Origin: Rhodococcus sp. G-MC3
GTDB lineage: Bacteria > Actinomycetota > Actinomycetes > Mycobacteriales > Mycobacteriaceae
Reading direction: 5' to 3'
DNA: 64,000 nt
Assembly (NCBI RefSeq): GCF_030063335.1
Contig: NZ_JASISW010000011.1
Span: 1 to 64,000, forward strand
Shown here: in pieces, positions 42,801 through 51,393 of the stretch
Layout: every line of letters starts with the position of its first letter
How positions within the stretch are numbered: the first letter of the stretch is position 1
The notes under the pieces: model-generated
Told to the model about the DNA's origin: nothing
What the model saw: only the letters and a program-made list of their open reading frames with translations
Databases searched by the model: none
Made by a program: the position numbers and the translations under genes

Positions 42801-44742
42801 CAAACGGCACTTCCGGGAAATCGGAATCGATACGCAGACAGAAGATTTCACGGCCGTCGGGATCGGCGACATGAGCGGCGACGTCTTCGGAAATGGGATG
42901 CTGCTGAGCAGGCACATCGGTCTGCTCGCCGCATTCGATCATCGGCACATATTTCTCGACCCCACCCCCGAGCGTGCTGCCGCCTTCGCGGAACGTGAGC
43001 GACTGTTCGCGCTGTCCCGGTCGTCCTGGGCCGAGTACGACACCTCGTTGATTTCGGAAGGCGGTGGCGTGTGGGAGCGCACCGTGAAGTCGATCCCGAT
43101 CAGCTCGGCGGCCAGGAAGGCGCTCGGCCTGGGCGACGACGTCACGACCCTCTCGCCCCCCGAATTGGTACGAGCCATCCTGACAGCACCAGCAGATCTA
43201 CTGTGGAACGGCGGTATCGGTACCTACATCAAGGCGTCGACCGAGACGAACGCGCAGGTGGGCGACAAATCGAACGACGCGGTTCGGGTGAACGGCAGCG
43301 ATATCCGTGCCACCGTCGTTGGCGAGGGCGGCAATCTCGGTGCCACTGCACTCGGTCGAATCGAATACGACCGCGAAGGCGGCCGGATCAACACCGATGC
43401 CATCGACAATTCCGCAGGCGTCGACTGCTCCGACCACGAAGTCAACATCAAGATTCTCCTGGAATCGGCGATCACCGGCGGATCACTCGAGCGAAGTGAC
43501 CGCGACGAATTGCTCGCGTCGATGACCGACGAGGTCGGCCGACTCGTACTGTGGGACAACATCATGCAGAACGAGCTGTTGGGGACGTCGAGATCGGATG
43601 CACCTGCCCTGCTCACCGTGCACCGACGGGTGATCGAGGATCTGGAAGCCCGACGTGGCCTCGACCGAGAACTCGAAGTGTTGCCGTCGGAGACCGAGAT
43701 TCGCAGGCGAAAGCAGGACGGGCGTGGGCTGAGCTCTCCCGAACTGGCGACGCTGATGGCCCACGTGAAGCTGACGCTGGAGAACGAGCTTCTATCGAGT
43801 GAATTGCCTGACAGCGACGTATTCGCGTCCAGATTGCCCAAGTATTTCCCAGCTCCGTTGCGTGAGCCGTTCGCCGTCGAGATCACCTCGCACCCGCTGC
43901 GCCGGCAACTCGTCGCGACGATGCTGACCAACGAGACCGTCGACCGAGGCGGAATTACGTTCGTCTATCGGCTCGCCGAAGATTCAGGTGCTACCGGGAC
44001 CGATGCCGTGCGTGCGTTCGCCGCGGCGTCGACGATCTTCGGACTCGAAAACCTGTGGCAGGAGATTCGATCGGCAGCAATCCCGACCGCGTCCTCGGAC
44101 GAATTGCTGCTCGAGTCCAGGCGCGTCCTCGATCGCGTTGCCCGATGGTTGCTGACCAACAGGCCCCAGCCACTCGCTGTCGGTGCAGAAATCAGCAGGT
44201 ACGGAGGCAAGGTCGCGGCACTCAGTGGACTTGTTGCCGGCCTGATCGAGGGCCACCAGGCGAGCGACCTCCACGCTCGCGTCGATGCTGCGGTGGAGCG
44301 AGGTGCGCCGAAAGCGTTGGCGGCCAAGGTGTACGGGATGCTCGACGTCTTCTGTCTCCTCGACATCATCGATGTGGCCGACATCGCTGATCACGACCCA
44401 GAGGAAGTCGCGGAGCTGTACTTCGCGCTCGACGCCCACATCGGTGTCGACTGGTTGTTGACGTCGGTGTCGGGTCTCGCACGGGGTGACCGGTGGCATT
44501 CGTTGGCACGCTTGGCGCTCCGCGACGACCTGTACTCCTCGCTCCGTTCCATCACGCGGGAAGTTCTTCTCGGCGGTGAGCCGCACGAGAGTGCCGCGGA
44601 GAAGATCGCGGAATGGGAGGCGACCAACTCCTCCCGGTTGGCACGCGCTCGTACGGCTTTGGCAGAGATCGCCGATTCCGGCACGCTCGATCTCGCTACG
44701 CTCTCGGTCGCGGCCCGTCAGGTTCGCAGCATGGTTCCCTGA
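39889..44742 (+). CDS. gdh: NAD-specific glutamate dehydrogenase, large (180-kDa) type
   Basis: About 1617 aa from ATG 39889 (an in-frame GTG at 39877 overlaps AAGGGAG and is the alternative). The N-terminal regulatory half carries ACT-like segments. The catalytic core has [44 protein letters not shown] around residue 810-850 and [17 protein letters not shown] around 990. This is the L_180 class of GDH known from Streptomyces and mycobacteria (Rv2476c), deaminating glutamate to 2-oxoglutarate. It is flanked by two thioesterase genes. Confidence 0.95.
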   Translation: [1617 protein letters not shown]

Positions 44743-44794
44743 CCGCGCGCTGTCCATCTCGCCGAAACAACCGACACGAAAGAGGACATCTTCA

Positions 44795-45259
44795 GTGACT
44801 GTGCCCGACGCCCACCTGTCCGAAAAGCGGGAACCGAGCGAACGAATCGGATTTCACACGAGTGTCGAGGTCCGTTGGTCGGACATGGATGTCTTCCAGC
44901 ACATCAATCACGCCCGCATGGTGACACTGTTGGAGGAGGCTCGAATTCCGTGGCTTCTGATCGACGGTCGACCGACGGCGAACCTCCGTCACGGTGCAGT
45001 GATTGCCGACCTTCACGTCAAGTATCGCGGGCAGCTCCGGCACGAGGACGGACCACTCGACGTGTTCATGTGGATCGACAAGGTGCGAGCGGTGGATTTC
45101 GTTGCCGGTTACGAAGTGCGTGCGAAAGGCGCGTCGCTGGACACTCCGGCCGCGATTGTCGCGTCCACCCAGATAGCGGTGTTCGACATGGACACGCAAC
45201 GTCTGCGGAGGCTGACGCCCGAGGAGCGCGTGTACCTCGAAAGTTGGCAGCGTGTTTGA
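44795..45259 (+). CDS. Acyl-CoA thioesterase, hotdog fold (Rv2475c-like)
   Basis: 154 aa from GTG 44795, with AAGAGGA 8 bp upstream. VEVRWSDMDVFQHINHARMVTLLEEARIPWL gives the D-x-x-x-HINH catalytic stretch of 4-hydroxybenzoyl-CoA thioesterase-type hotdog enzymes. It overlaps the next gene by 8 bp, so it is coupled to the hypothetical at 45252. Conserved beside gdh in mycobacteria, from memory. Confidence 0.88.
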   Translation: MTVPDAHLSEKREPSERIGFHTSVEVRWSDMDVFQHINHARMVTLLEEARIPWLLIDGRPTANLRHGAVIADLHVKYRGQLRHEDGPLDVFMWIDKVRAVDFVAGYEVRAKGASLDTPAAIVASTQIAVFDMDTQRLRRLTPEERVYLESWQRV

Positions 45260-45938
45260 ACGGACTCTCACTGTTCCCGACGCCGTCGAGCGCGAGAATC
45301 TGACGGCTTTCCTGTCGAAGTCGGTGCGGCTCGACGAGGCGGCGGTGGTACGGCTCAGGATGAGGGCGGACGGGCGGCTTGCTGTGTGGGCATCGACCGG
45401 ATTCGATGCGCTCGCGGTGAGGGTGATCTCGGGCAAGATCGTTCCCGACGACACCTCTGCCGCCGCGGACCAACTGCTCGCAGCGCTCGATTCCGAGTCG
45501 GACGGTGTCGTCGACCCCGGCTTCTCGATGGACTCGGCGTGGCGCGGCGCCCTACCTCCTGACACGGGATTCGCACATGTCGACGATGTCCCGGCGCGTG
45601 TGCTGATCGATCTGGCTCAGCGAGGAGCGGCGCTGGCGAAGGAGCACGGAAGCTCTCACGGGCCGCCGGTGTCACTGTTGGATCAGGAGGTGCTGCACGT
45701 CGATGGCGAGGCAGGCGATGTTTCCATCACTATGCGCACGGTATTTGCCCTCACTGCAATGGGATTCGTGCCGTACACCGGAGTCGACCCGTTGACGTCC
45801 GACATCGATCTCGAACGAATCGATGTCGACGAGAAGGTACGCGTTCGGGCTACGAAGGTGTGGTTACGGCTCGATGCCCGCTACGGATCGGTGTTCAGTC
45901 GGCGAGGAAATCAATTGTCGATCACCGTAGAACGTTGA
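45252..45938 (+). CDS. Conserved actinobacterial hypothetical protein (Rv2474c-like position)
   Basis: 228 aa from GTG 45252, overlapping the thioesterase stop. Soluble, acidic, no signal peptide or membrane span. PARVLIDLAQRGAALAKEHGSSHGPPVSLLDQEVLHVDG and RTVFALTAMGFVP are the most conserved-looking segments. No catalytic motif recognised. Translational coupling to a thioesterase next to gdh suggests a linked role, but none can be named. It converges with aglA, 28 bp apart. Confidence 0.75.
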   Translation: MFERTLTVPDAVERENLTAFLSKSVRLDEAAVVRLRMRADGRLAVWASTGFDALAVRVISGKIVPDDTSAAADQLLAALDSESDGVVDPGFSMDSAWRGALPPDTGFAHVDDVPARVLIDLAQRGAALAKEHGSSHGPPVSLLDQEVLHVDGEAGDVSITMRTVFALTAMGFVPYTGVDPLTSDIDLERIDVDEKVRVRATKVWLRLDARYGSVFSRRGNQLSITVER

Positions 45939-45966
45939 TGCGCGGTACAAATCGAATCAGGTCGGA

Positions 45967-47550
45967 TCACACCAGCCAGGCGGTCGCGTCGGCGGGAAGC
46001 TGACCGTCGACCAGCGGTGCGCTGGACAGGAGCAACTCACCCGGTGGTAGCAGGATAGGCACGTCGGTAGCGTTGAGTGCGCAGATCAAGCCACCGCGTC
46101 GACGAAAAGCCAGGCATCCGGGAGGGCTTCCGTACCAGTCGATGTCTGTGCCTGAGAACTCCGGCCGCAAAGCGCGCAGTTCGAACGCCGTGCGGTACAG
46201 GCTCAGCATGGAACCGATGTCCTCCAGCTGTTCTTCGACGGTCAACGACGCCCACTCCGAGGGGATCGGAAGCCACGTGTCCTCGGATGTGCTGAACCCG
46301 AACGGAGGTGCCACGCCCTCCCACGGCAGGGGGACGCGGCAGCCGTCGCGTCCTCGCTCGGTACGCCCTGACCGCTCCCACACGGGATCCTGTAGCGCAG
46401 AATCGGGGAGGTCGACGTTCGGCAGCCCGAGCTCGGCGCCGTTGTAGACGAAGACAGCCCCGGGAAGCGCAAGTTCGAGAAGAATCATCGCCCGAGCACG
46501 AGCTGTTCCTCGCGCTCCGCCGCCGTATCTCGTCACCTCGCGCACCACATCGTGATTGGACAACGTCCATGTCGGGGTTCCGTCGACGAGCGATACCGCA
46601 TCGAGCGAATTGGTCACTGCGTCGCGGATGGAACCGGCTTCGAACTCGGCCGCGGCGAGACGGAAGTTGAAGCCGAGATGCAGTTCGTCGGGTCGGATGT
46701 ATTCGCTGAAACGAACGTTGTCCTGTACCCAGATCTCACCCACTGTCGTCGTACCAGGGTATTCGTCCACTACCTTGCGAATTCCGCGGTGGATCTCGTG
46801 GACTGCCTCGTTGTTGAACCGAGGGTCGTTGTCGTCGTTCTTCATGAGCGCATTGAACTCGAGGCTCATGCTCGGCAGGCCGGCCGGCTTGGCCATGCCG
46901 TGCGCTACGTCGATTCGGAAGCCGTCGATCCCGCGGTCCAGCCAGAACCGGAGCGTCTTCGTCAAGTCCTCGAACACCTCGGGGTTGTCCCAGTTCAAGT
47001 CCGGCTGTTCGGGGGCGAAAATGTGGAGGTACCACTGACCCGCAGTGCCATCGGCTTCGCGTATGCGTGTCCAGGCGGGGCCGCCGAAGATGCTGGGCCA
47101 GTTGTTCGGTGGCTCGGATCCGTTCTCGCCCTCGCCGTCGCGGAAGATATAGCGGGCCCGCTCGGGGCTACCGGGCCTCGACGCCAGCGCTGCAGCGAAC
47201 CACAGATGTTGATCGCTGGTGTGATTCGGCACCAGGTCCATCGTGACCTTGATATCGCGTGCATGAGCCTCTTCGATGAGGGCGTCCATGATCTCGAGGT
47301 CCCCGAACAACGGGTCGATGGCACGTGGGTCCGACACGTCGTATCCATGGTCGGCCATGGGGGAGCGCATCACTGGGCTCAACCAGAGTGCATCGATACC
47401 GAGAAGTTCCAGATAGCCGAGCTTGTCTCGGACGCCGCCCAGGTCACCGAATCCGTCACCGTTGGAATCGGAAAAGGATCGCGGGTAGATCTGGTAGAAA
47501 ACTGCATCGTTCCACCACGGGTCTCGCTCGAGCGCGAACTGATCGGTCAC
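45967..47550 (-). CDS. aglA: Alpha-glucosidase (GH13)
   Basis: 527 aa; FYQIYPRSFSDSNGDGFGDLGG is the oligo-1,6-/alpha-glucosidase N-terminal signature. Catalytic Asp in GFRIDVAHGM, acid/base Glu in TTVGEIWVQD, and the transition-state Asp in LSNHDVVREVTRY are all in order. Hydrolyses alpha-glucosides (maltose, trehalose or similar) in the cytoplasm; linkage preference not deducible. Matches mycobacterial AglA by position near glbO. Confidence 0.94.
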   Translation of the reverse strand: MTDQFALERDPWWNDAVFYQIYPRSFSDSNGDGFGDLGGVRDKLGYLELLGIDALWLSPVMRSPMADHGYDVSDPRAIDPLFGDLEIMDALIEEAHARDIKVTMDLVPNHTSDQHLWFAAALASRPGSPERARYIFRDGEGENGSEPPNNWPSIFGGPAWTRIREADGTAGQWYLHIFAPEQPDLNWDNPEVFEDLTKTLRFWLDRGIDGFRIDVAHGMAKPAGLPSMSLEFNALMKNDDNDPRFNNEAVHEIHRGIRKVVDEYPGTTTVGEIWVQDNVRFSEYIRPDELHLGFNFRLAAAEFEAGSIRDAVTNSLDAVSLVDGTPTWTLSNHDVVREVTRYGGGARGTARARAMILLELALPGAVFVYNGAELGLPNVDLPDSALQDPVWERSGRTERGRDGCRVPLPWEGVAPPFGFSTSEDTWLPIPSEWASLTVEEQLEDIGSMLSLYRTAFELRALRPEFSGTDIDWYGSPPGCLAFRRRGGLICALNATDVPILLPPGELLLSSAPLVDGQLPADATAWLV

Positions 47551-47716
47551 AGCAGTCTAGTCTGCCAAACCGAACACGAAGGACTCGACTCAGGATCTCC
47601 GATGATGTTGATCATCACAGCGCTGTCCCCGGATTCGATGGGCGGAAACGTCGGTTTGTCCGGAAACTGAGGTACCGTTTCGGCGAACCGACCGAGAGGT
47701 ACGAGGACAAAAACTC

Positions 47717-48211
47717 ATGATCGAACAGTCTGACCTGGCAGTGCCAGCGAAGTCCATCGAAGCCGTCCGGCTCAGCGAACTGCTGTTGCAGCCGTGTCCG
47801 ATCAACCCGGACTGGATCCTCGAGGGTGAACCGGAGGCCCGGATAGCCGAATGGTCTCGCAGCACCGACGGGACAACCACTACCAACGTCTGGGACTGCA
47901 CGGCCGGGAGGTTTCGGTGGTTCTTCGCCGTCGACGAAATCGTGCACATCATGGATGGTTCGGTCACCGTGTCCTCGGAGAATCACCCCGCCAGAACGCT
48001 GGTAGTCGGAGACGCCGCACTGTTCCGAGCAGGTACTTGGTCCGAGTGGCATGTGCCAACCTACGTTCGCAAACATGCGATTCTTCGCCGGCACATGCCG
48101 CGATCGATCCTGCTGGCGCTCGAGTTCGCCGATCACGTGCGGGGTGCACTACGGCGGGTCGAAGGGTTGGGCCGCAAGAAGTCCATGGCGACCGAGTCGA
48201 CCCGGCTCTGA
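47717..48211 (+). CDS. Cupin-domain protein (DUF861-like)
   Basis: 164 aa. WSRSTDGTTTTNVWDCTAGRFRWFFAVDEIVHIMDGSVTVSSENHPARTLVVGDAALFRAGTWSEWHVPTYVRKHAI fits the short Cupin_3 domain (first cupin motif shortened to FxxDEIVHIMDGSVTV). Such proteins are related to (S)-ureidoglycine aminohydrolase, but the active-site set cannot be confirmed here. The upstream 166-bp gap carries GGAAAC/GTTTC inverted segments. It converges with glbO, 13 bp between stops. Confidence 0.8.
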   Translation: MIEQSDLAVPAKSIEAVRLSELLLQPCPINPDWILEGEPEARIAEWSRSTDGTTTTNVWDCTAGRFRWFFAVDEIVHIMDGSVTVSSENHPARTLVVGDAALFRAGTWSEWHVPTYVRKHAILRRHMPRSILLALEFADHVRGALRRVEGLGRKKSMATESTRL

Positions 48212-48224
48212 GGTCTCCGAACCC

Positions 48225-48620
48225 TCAGATGGCGGAATTGACCATCGAGGCTGCGGCCATCTCCATGTAATCGATCAGTTGAGTTCGGTGGGGCGCGTCC
48301 AACACGGAGTTGTCGATCGAGGCGATGGCCGTGTGCATGCACCGCAACCACGCATCTCGTTCCAGCGGGCCGATACGGAACGGGGAATGTCGCATTCGAA
48401 GGCGTGGGTGTCCACGCTCGTCCGAATAGGTACGCGGGCCTCCCCAGTATTGCTCCAAGAACATGCGCATGCGCCGTTCGGCTGGACCGAGATCTTCGTC
48501 CGGGTATATGGGCCGGACGATCTCGTCCTGTGCCACTTCTTCGTAGAACCTGGCGGTGAGCTTGTGGAACGTATCCGCGCCGCCGACCGCGTCATAGAAG
48601 GTCTGTTGCGGTTCGGTCAT
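48225..48620 (-). CDS. glbO: Truncated haemoglobin, group II
   Basis: 131 aa. [65 protein letters not shown] and the C-terminal [10 protein letters not shown] match trHbO, including the proximal His in MRHSPF and the conserved Trp near the end of the second half ([11 protein letters not shown]). Binds O2 and detoxifies reactive oxygen or nitrogen species in relatives; it lies near aglA as in M. tuberculosis. Confidence 0.95.
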   Translation of the reverse strand: MTEPQQTFYDAVGGADTFHKLTARFYEEVAQDEIVRPIYPDEDLGPAERRMRMFLEQYWGGPRTYSDERGHPRLRMRHSPFRIGPLERDAWLRCMHTAIASIDNSVLDAPHRTQLIDYMEMAAASMVNSAI

Positions 48621-48718
48621 CGGTAATCTCTCTGTTGGGCGTTGTCCGGGCTCGAACCATTATCGGCCACTGTTGGGGTCCTCGATCGCCTGAGGTTCGC
48701 CTGGGTGGCCACGGCCGA

Positions 48719-49690
48719 CTACTTGGCCAGCTCGACGACGCCGCCCTGGCGTCCGTTCGGGTAGGGGGCCTTGACACCTGCATCGTCGAACGCCTGCAAT
48801 ATTTCGCGGTGAAGCCTGCGTTGTACGGCCCATTGTCTCCCTGGGCGCGTCTTGATCGTGATTCTTATCGTGACGGTATCTGCGCTGACCGCGTTGACTC
48901 CCAACATCTCGGGATCGCCCAGCAGCTCATCCTCGAACGCGCCGGAGGTTACAACGTCGACGGTCGCCTTCTCGGCGACCTCGCAGGCCTCGTCGAGGTT
49001 GGCCGTATGGGCCACCGGCAGATCGAGCACCGCAACGGCGAATCCTTGGCTCATGTTGCCGACCCGTAGGACCTCACCGTTTCGGCAGTACCAGACTGTG
49101 CCGTTGACGTCGCGGATGGTTGTGACTCGCAGTCCGACACTCTCGACTGTTCCGATGGCTTCTCCCAGGTCCACGACGTCGCCTACGCCGTACTGATCCT
49201 CGAGCAGCATGAAAATTCCGGACAGAAAGTCTCGAACCAAATTCTGGGCACCGAAACCGAGAGCAACACCGACGATTCCCGCGGACGCGATGAACGGCGT
49301 CACGTTGATGCCCACGACGTCGAGCACCGACAAGACGAACCAGGTCAAAACGACGACCGACACAGCCGACTTCAGAACCGAACCGATCGTTTTGGCTCGT
49401 TGTCGGCGGCGCTCGGAAAGAATCGACCCCTGGAGGGTGCTCGGTGCGCGTTCACGTAACGGGCGGAGGAGGAGTGGTGATCGGTCGGAATTGCTGGCAT
49501 TGCGCTGGGTGAACCGGTTTATCAGCTTGTGAAGTGCCCACCGGAGAGCCAGTGCCACTCCGACGTAACCGAGGATTTGTAAAGGTCTGTCCACCAGCCA
49601 GTCTCGACTCGTCTCGGTCAATTCGAAGGCCCGTGTGTCGAGCGCGAGAGCGGCGGGGAGGTACGGAGGGTTCGAATCGATTACAGACAC
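48719..49690 (-). CDS. MscS-family mechanosensitive ion channel
   Basis: 323 aa with an N-terminal membrane anchor region and two further hydrophobic spans. The pore-helix motif VTPFIASAGIVGVALGFGAQNLVRDFLSGIFMLLEDQYGVGDVV is the MscS signature, followed by the beta-domain IGTVESVGLRVTTIRDVNGTVWYCRNG. Releases solutes on hypo-osmotic shock. Independent transcription unit; the terminal NGRQGGVVELAK is cytoplasmic. Confidence 0.93.
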   Translation of the reverse strand: MSVIDSNPPYLPAALALDTRAFELTETSRDWLVDRPLQILGYVGVALALRWALHKLINRFTQRNASNSDRSPLLLRPLRERAPSTLQGSILSERRRQRAKTIGSVLKSAVSVVVLTWFVLSVLDVVGINVTPFIASAGIVGVALGFGAQNLVRDFLSGIFMLLEDQYGVGDVVDLGEAIGTVESVGLRVTTIRDVNGTVWYCRNGEVLRVGNMSQGFAVAVLDLPVAHTANLDEACEVAEKATVDVVTSGAFEDELLGDPEMLGVNAVSADTVTIRITIKTRPGRQWAVQRRLHREILQAFDDAGVKAPYPNGRQGGVVELAK

Positions 49691-49883
49691 TCGAAAAGTC
49701 TACGGATGACACAGAATCTCGCCACCCTGCGCTGATCCATCTGCCGTTCGTTCGAAATTCACTGCACGGCCGCTGCATTTATCGCGAAAAGGGGTGTGCA
49801 CGCTCTACGAATTCGTGTTCCACTGTCACACGTGTTCCGCGCAAGCCATGCGCGGGCGCCGACATCTCCTCAGGAGAATCCTC

Positions 49884-50531
49884 ATGAAGAACAAGCAGCA
49901 CCGCCACCGACAACTCCTGCCCACTGATGTCCACGACACCGCAGACCAGCGGAAACGGATATCGGGGGCCTCTCCACTGCATGTAGTTTCACCCGGTGAG
50001 GACAGCGTCCCCGCCTGGGTCAAGCGCCGGGTGCTGCTTCTGAATGCCACCTTCGAGCCCTTGACCGCGCTGCCGATGCGTCGTGCAGTGGTTCTGCTCG
50101 TCTGCAGCAAGGCGGACGTCGTCCACGACGATCCCTCGGGCCCCTTCATTCGTTCTGCCGATTTCGCCGTCCAGGTGCCGTCTGTCATCAGGTTGAGAAC
50201 ATTCGTCAGAGTTCCCTATCGCGCCCGCGTGCCGATGACCCGCGCGGCGTTGATGCATCGTGATCGGTTTCGATGTGCCTACTGCGGCTCGAAAGCGGAG
50301 ACTGTCGACCACGTCGTTCCGCGGAGCAGGGGCGGCGAGCATTCCTGGGAAAACTGCGTGGCATGCTGCGCACCCTGCAACCATCGCAAAGCGGACAAAA
50401 TGCTCAGTGAGCTCGGATGGACGCTCCGCGCGCAACTGGTTCCTCCGACCGGTCCGCATTGGAGACTGTTGGCGAGCAACAAGGAACTAGATCCTGCCTG
50501 GCTGGCGTACCTGGGTGAGGGCGCGGCCTGA
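49884..50531 (+). CDS. HNH endonuclease family protein
   Basis: 215 aa from ATG 49884 (CAGGAGA 8 bp upstream); the in-frame extension to 49794 lacks a ribosome site. CAYCGSKAETVDHVVPRSRGGEHSWENCVACCAPCNHRKADKML contains the HNH core (DHVVP, N, H) with two CxxC zinc knuckles. RRVLLLNATFEPLTALPMRRAVVLL is the widespread N-terminal motif of these chromosomal HNH proteins, whose role is not known. Mycobacterial counterpart Rv2469c sits in the same order. Confidence 0.9.
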   Translation: MKNKQHRHRQLLPTDVHDTADQRKRISGASPLHVVSPGEDSVPAWVKRRVLLLNATFEPLTALPMRRAVVLLVCSKADVVHDDPSGPFIRSADFAVQVPSVIRLRTFVRVPYRARVPMTRAALMHRDRFRCAYCGSKAETVDHVVPRSRGGEHSWENCVACCAPCNHRKADKMLSELGWTLRAQLVPPTGPHWRLLASNKELDPAWLAYLGEGAA

Positions 50532-50582
50532 GTACTGCCCCGGCATCGCTCTCCGGTCGAAAGTCGGCTAACGTCACACCTT

Positions 50583-50834
50583 GTGAGCATTCTCGAGACT
50601 TCGCTGATATTCGGCGTCATTCCGATCGCGATCGTCGGAATTGTCGGCGCGCTGTCCTTCATCTCCGATAGGCAACCAGGCTTGAACGTGACGCCATACA
50701 AGCTTTCGGACAAGTGGACACGTGAACCATTGCTGTGGAGCGCGACCGACGAGGTGACACCGCACGGTGGACACGGCGACTCGCATGCATCCACCGCGGA
50801 TTCGATCGGAGGGTCGGCAAGTGGCAAGTGGTGA
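50583..50834 (+). CDS. ctaJ: Small membrane protein, probable aa3-oxidase subunit CtaJ
   Basis: 83 aa from the GTG start at 50583. A single N-terminal transmembrane helix (ETSLIFGVIPIAIVGIVGALSFI) is followed by a polar, His/Gly-rich tail (TPHGGHGDSHAS). Size, topology and the MSILET-LIF-GIP start resemble the CtaJ subunit found in the mycobacterial bcc-aa3 supercomplex. The family call is from memory, so moderate. It overlaps the DUF5130 gene by 14 bp. Confidence 0.62.
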   Translation: MSILETSLIFGVIPIAIVGIVGALSFISDRQPGLNVTPYKLSDKWTREPLLWSATDEVTPHGGHGDSHASTADSIGGSASGKW

Positions 50835-51297
50835 TTTGGTCAAGCGCTCACTCGATCAGGACGATCTGCCGTTCGGGTCCGCACTCACCTCGAGCGGTCG
50901 TGTGTCCACGGCCCACGAGTTCGGGACGAAGAGCCCGGAGCATCTCCCGTTCGCGACCCCGGACCTGGTAGCACTCGACGACGCACTCTCCGAGGCCACG
51001 CGGGCAACTCAGATCCGTTTCAACGTCTTCATCGGCGACTTGGGTGCGAATGTCTCCGCAGGCATGGACGCGCTGTTCCCGGGTACTCCAGACTCAATCC
51101 GATCGATCCTGATCGCGGTGGACCCGAACAACAAGGCTATTGAGATCCGCACCGGTCGGCGTGTGTCCGACCGTGCAACCGACCGAGTCGCACAGTTGGG
51201 AATCACCGCGGCTCTCGGACCGTTCCGCGACGGCAATCTCATCGACGGGCTCGTCAGCTCCGTGCGAGTCATGGCGGCAGCAATCGTCAGTCCCTGA
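50821..51297 (+). CDS. DUF5130 domain protein
   Basis: 158 aa from GTG 50821; GGAGGG at 50808-50813 gives 7-bp spacing. Soluble, with ALSEATRATQIRFNVFIGDLGANVSAGMDALFPGTPDSIRSILIAVDPNNKAIEIRTGRRVSDR; this resembles TPM-like folds in which the protein senses or processes partners at membranes. Function not established. Mycobacterial orthologue Rv2468c is similarly placed before pepN. Translation is coupled to the CtaJ-like gene. Confidence 0.8.
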   Translation: MASGDLVKRSLDQDDLPFGSALTSSGRVSTAHEFGTKSPEHLPFATPDLVALDDALSEATRATQIRFNVFIGDLGANVSAGMDALFPGTPDSIRSILIAVDPNNKAIEIRTGRRVSDRATDRVAQLGITAALGPFRDGNLIDGLVSSVRVMAAAIVSP

Positions 51298-51330
51298 CGC
51301 TCTGGACTTCGCGCATAGCCAGTGGTGCAT

Positions 51331-51375
51331 CGAATGCGCCGTTCGATCGAATCAGTCGATCGAACGGCGCATTCG
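51331..51375. terminator. Long palindrome between convergent DUF5130 gene and pepN
   Basis: CGAATGCGCCGTTCGATCGA (51331-51350) and its exact complement (51356-51375) around a 5-base loop ATCAG: a 20-bp perfect stem without U-tract, between two convergent stops. The core GAATGCGCC-GTTC resembles GAATGCGCC-ATTC at 58642-58654. Confidence 0.75.
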
Positions 51376-51393
51376 CTCGTTGTGCAGTCGAAA

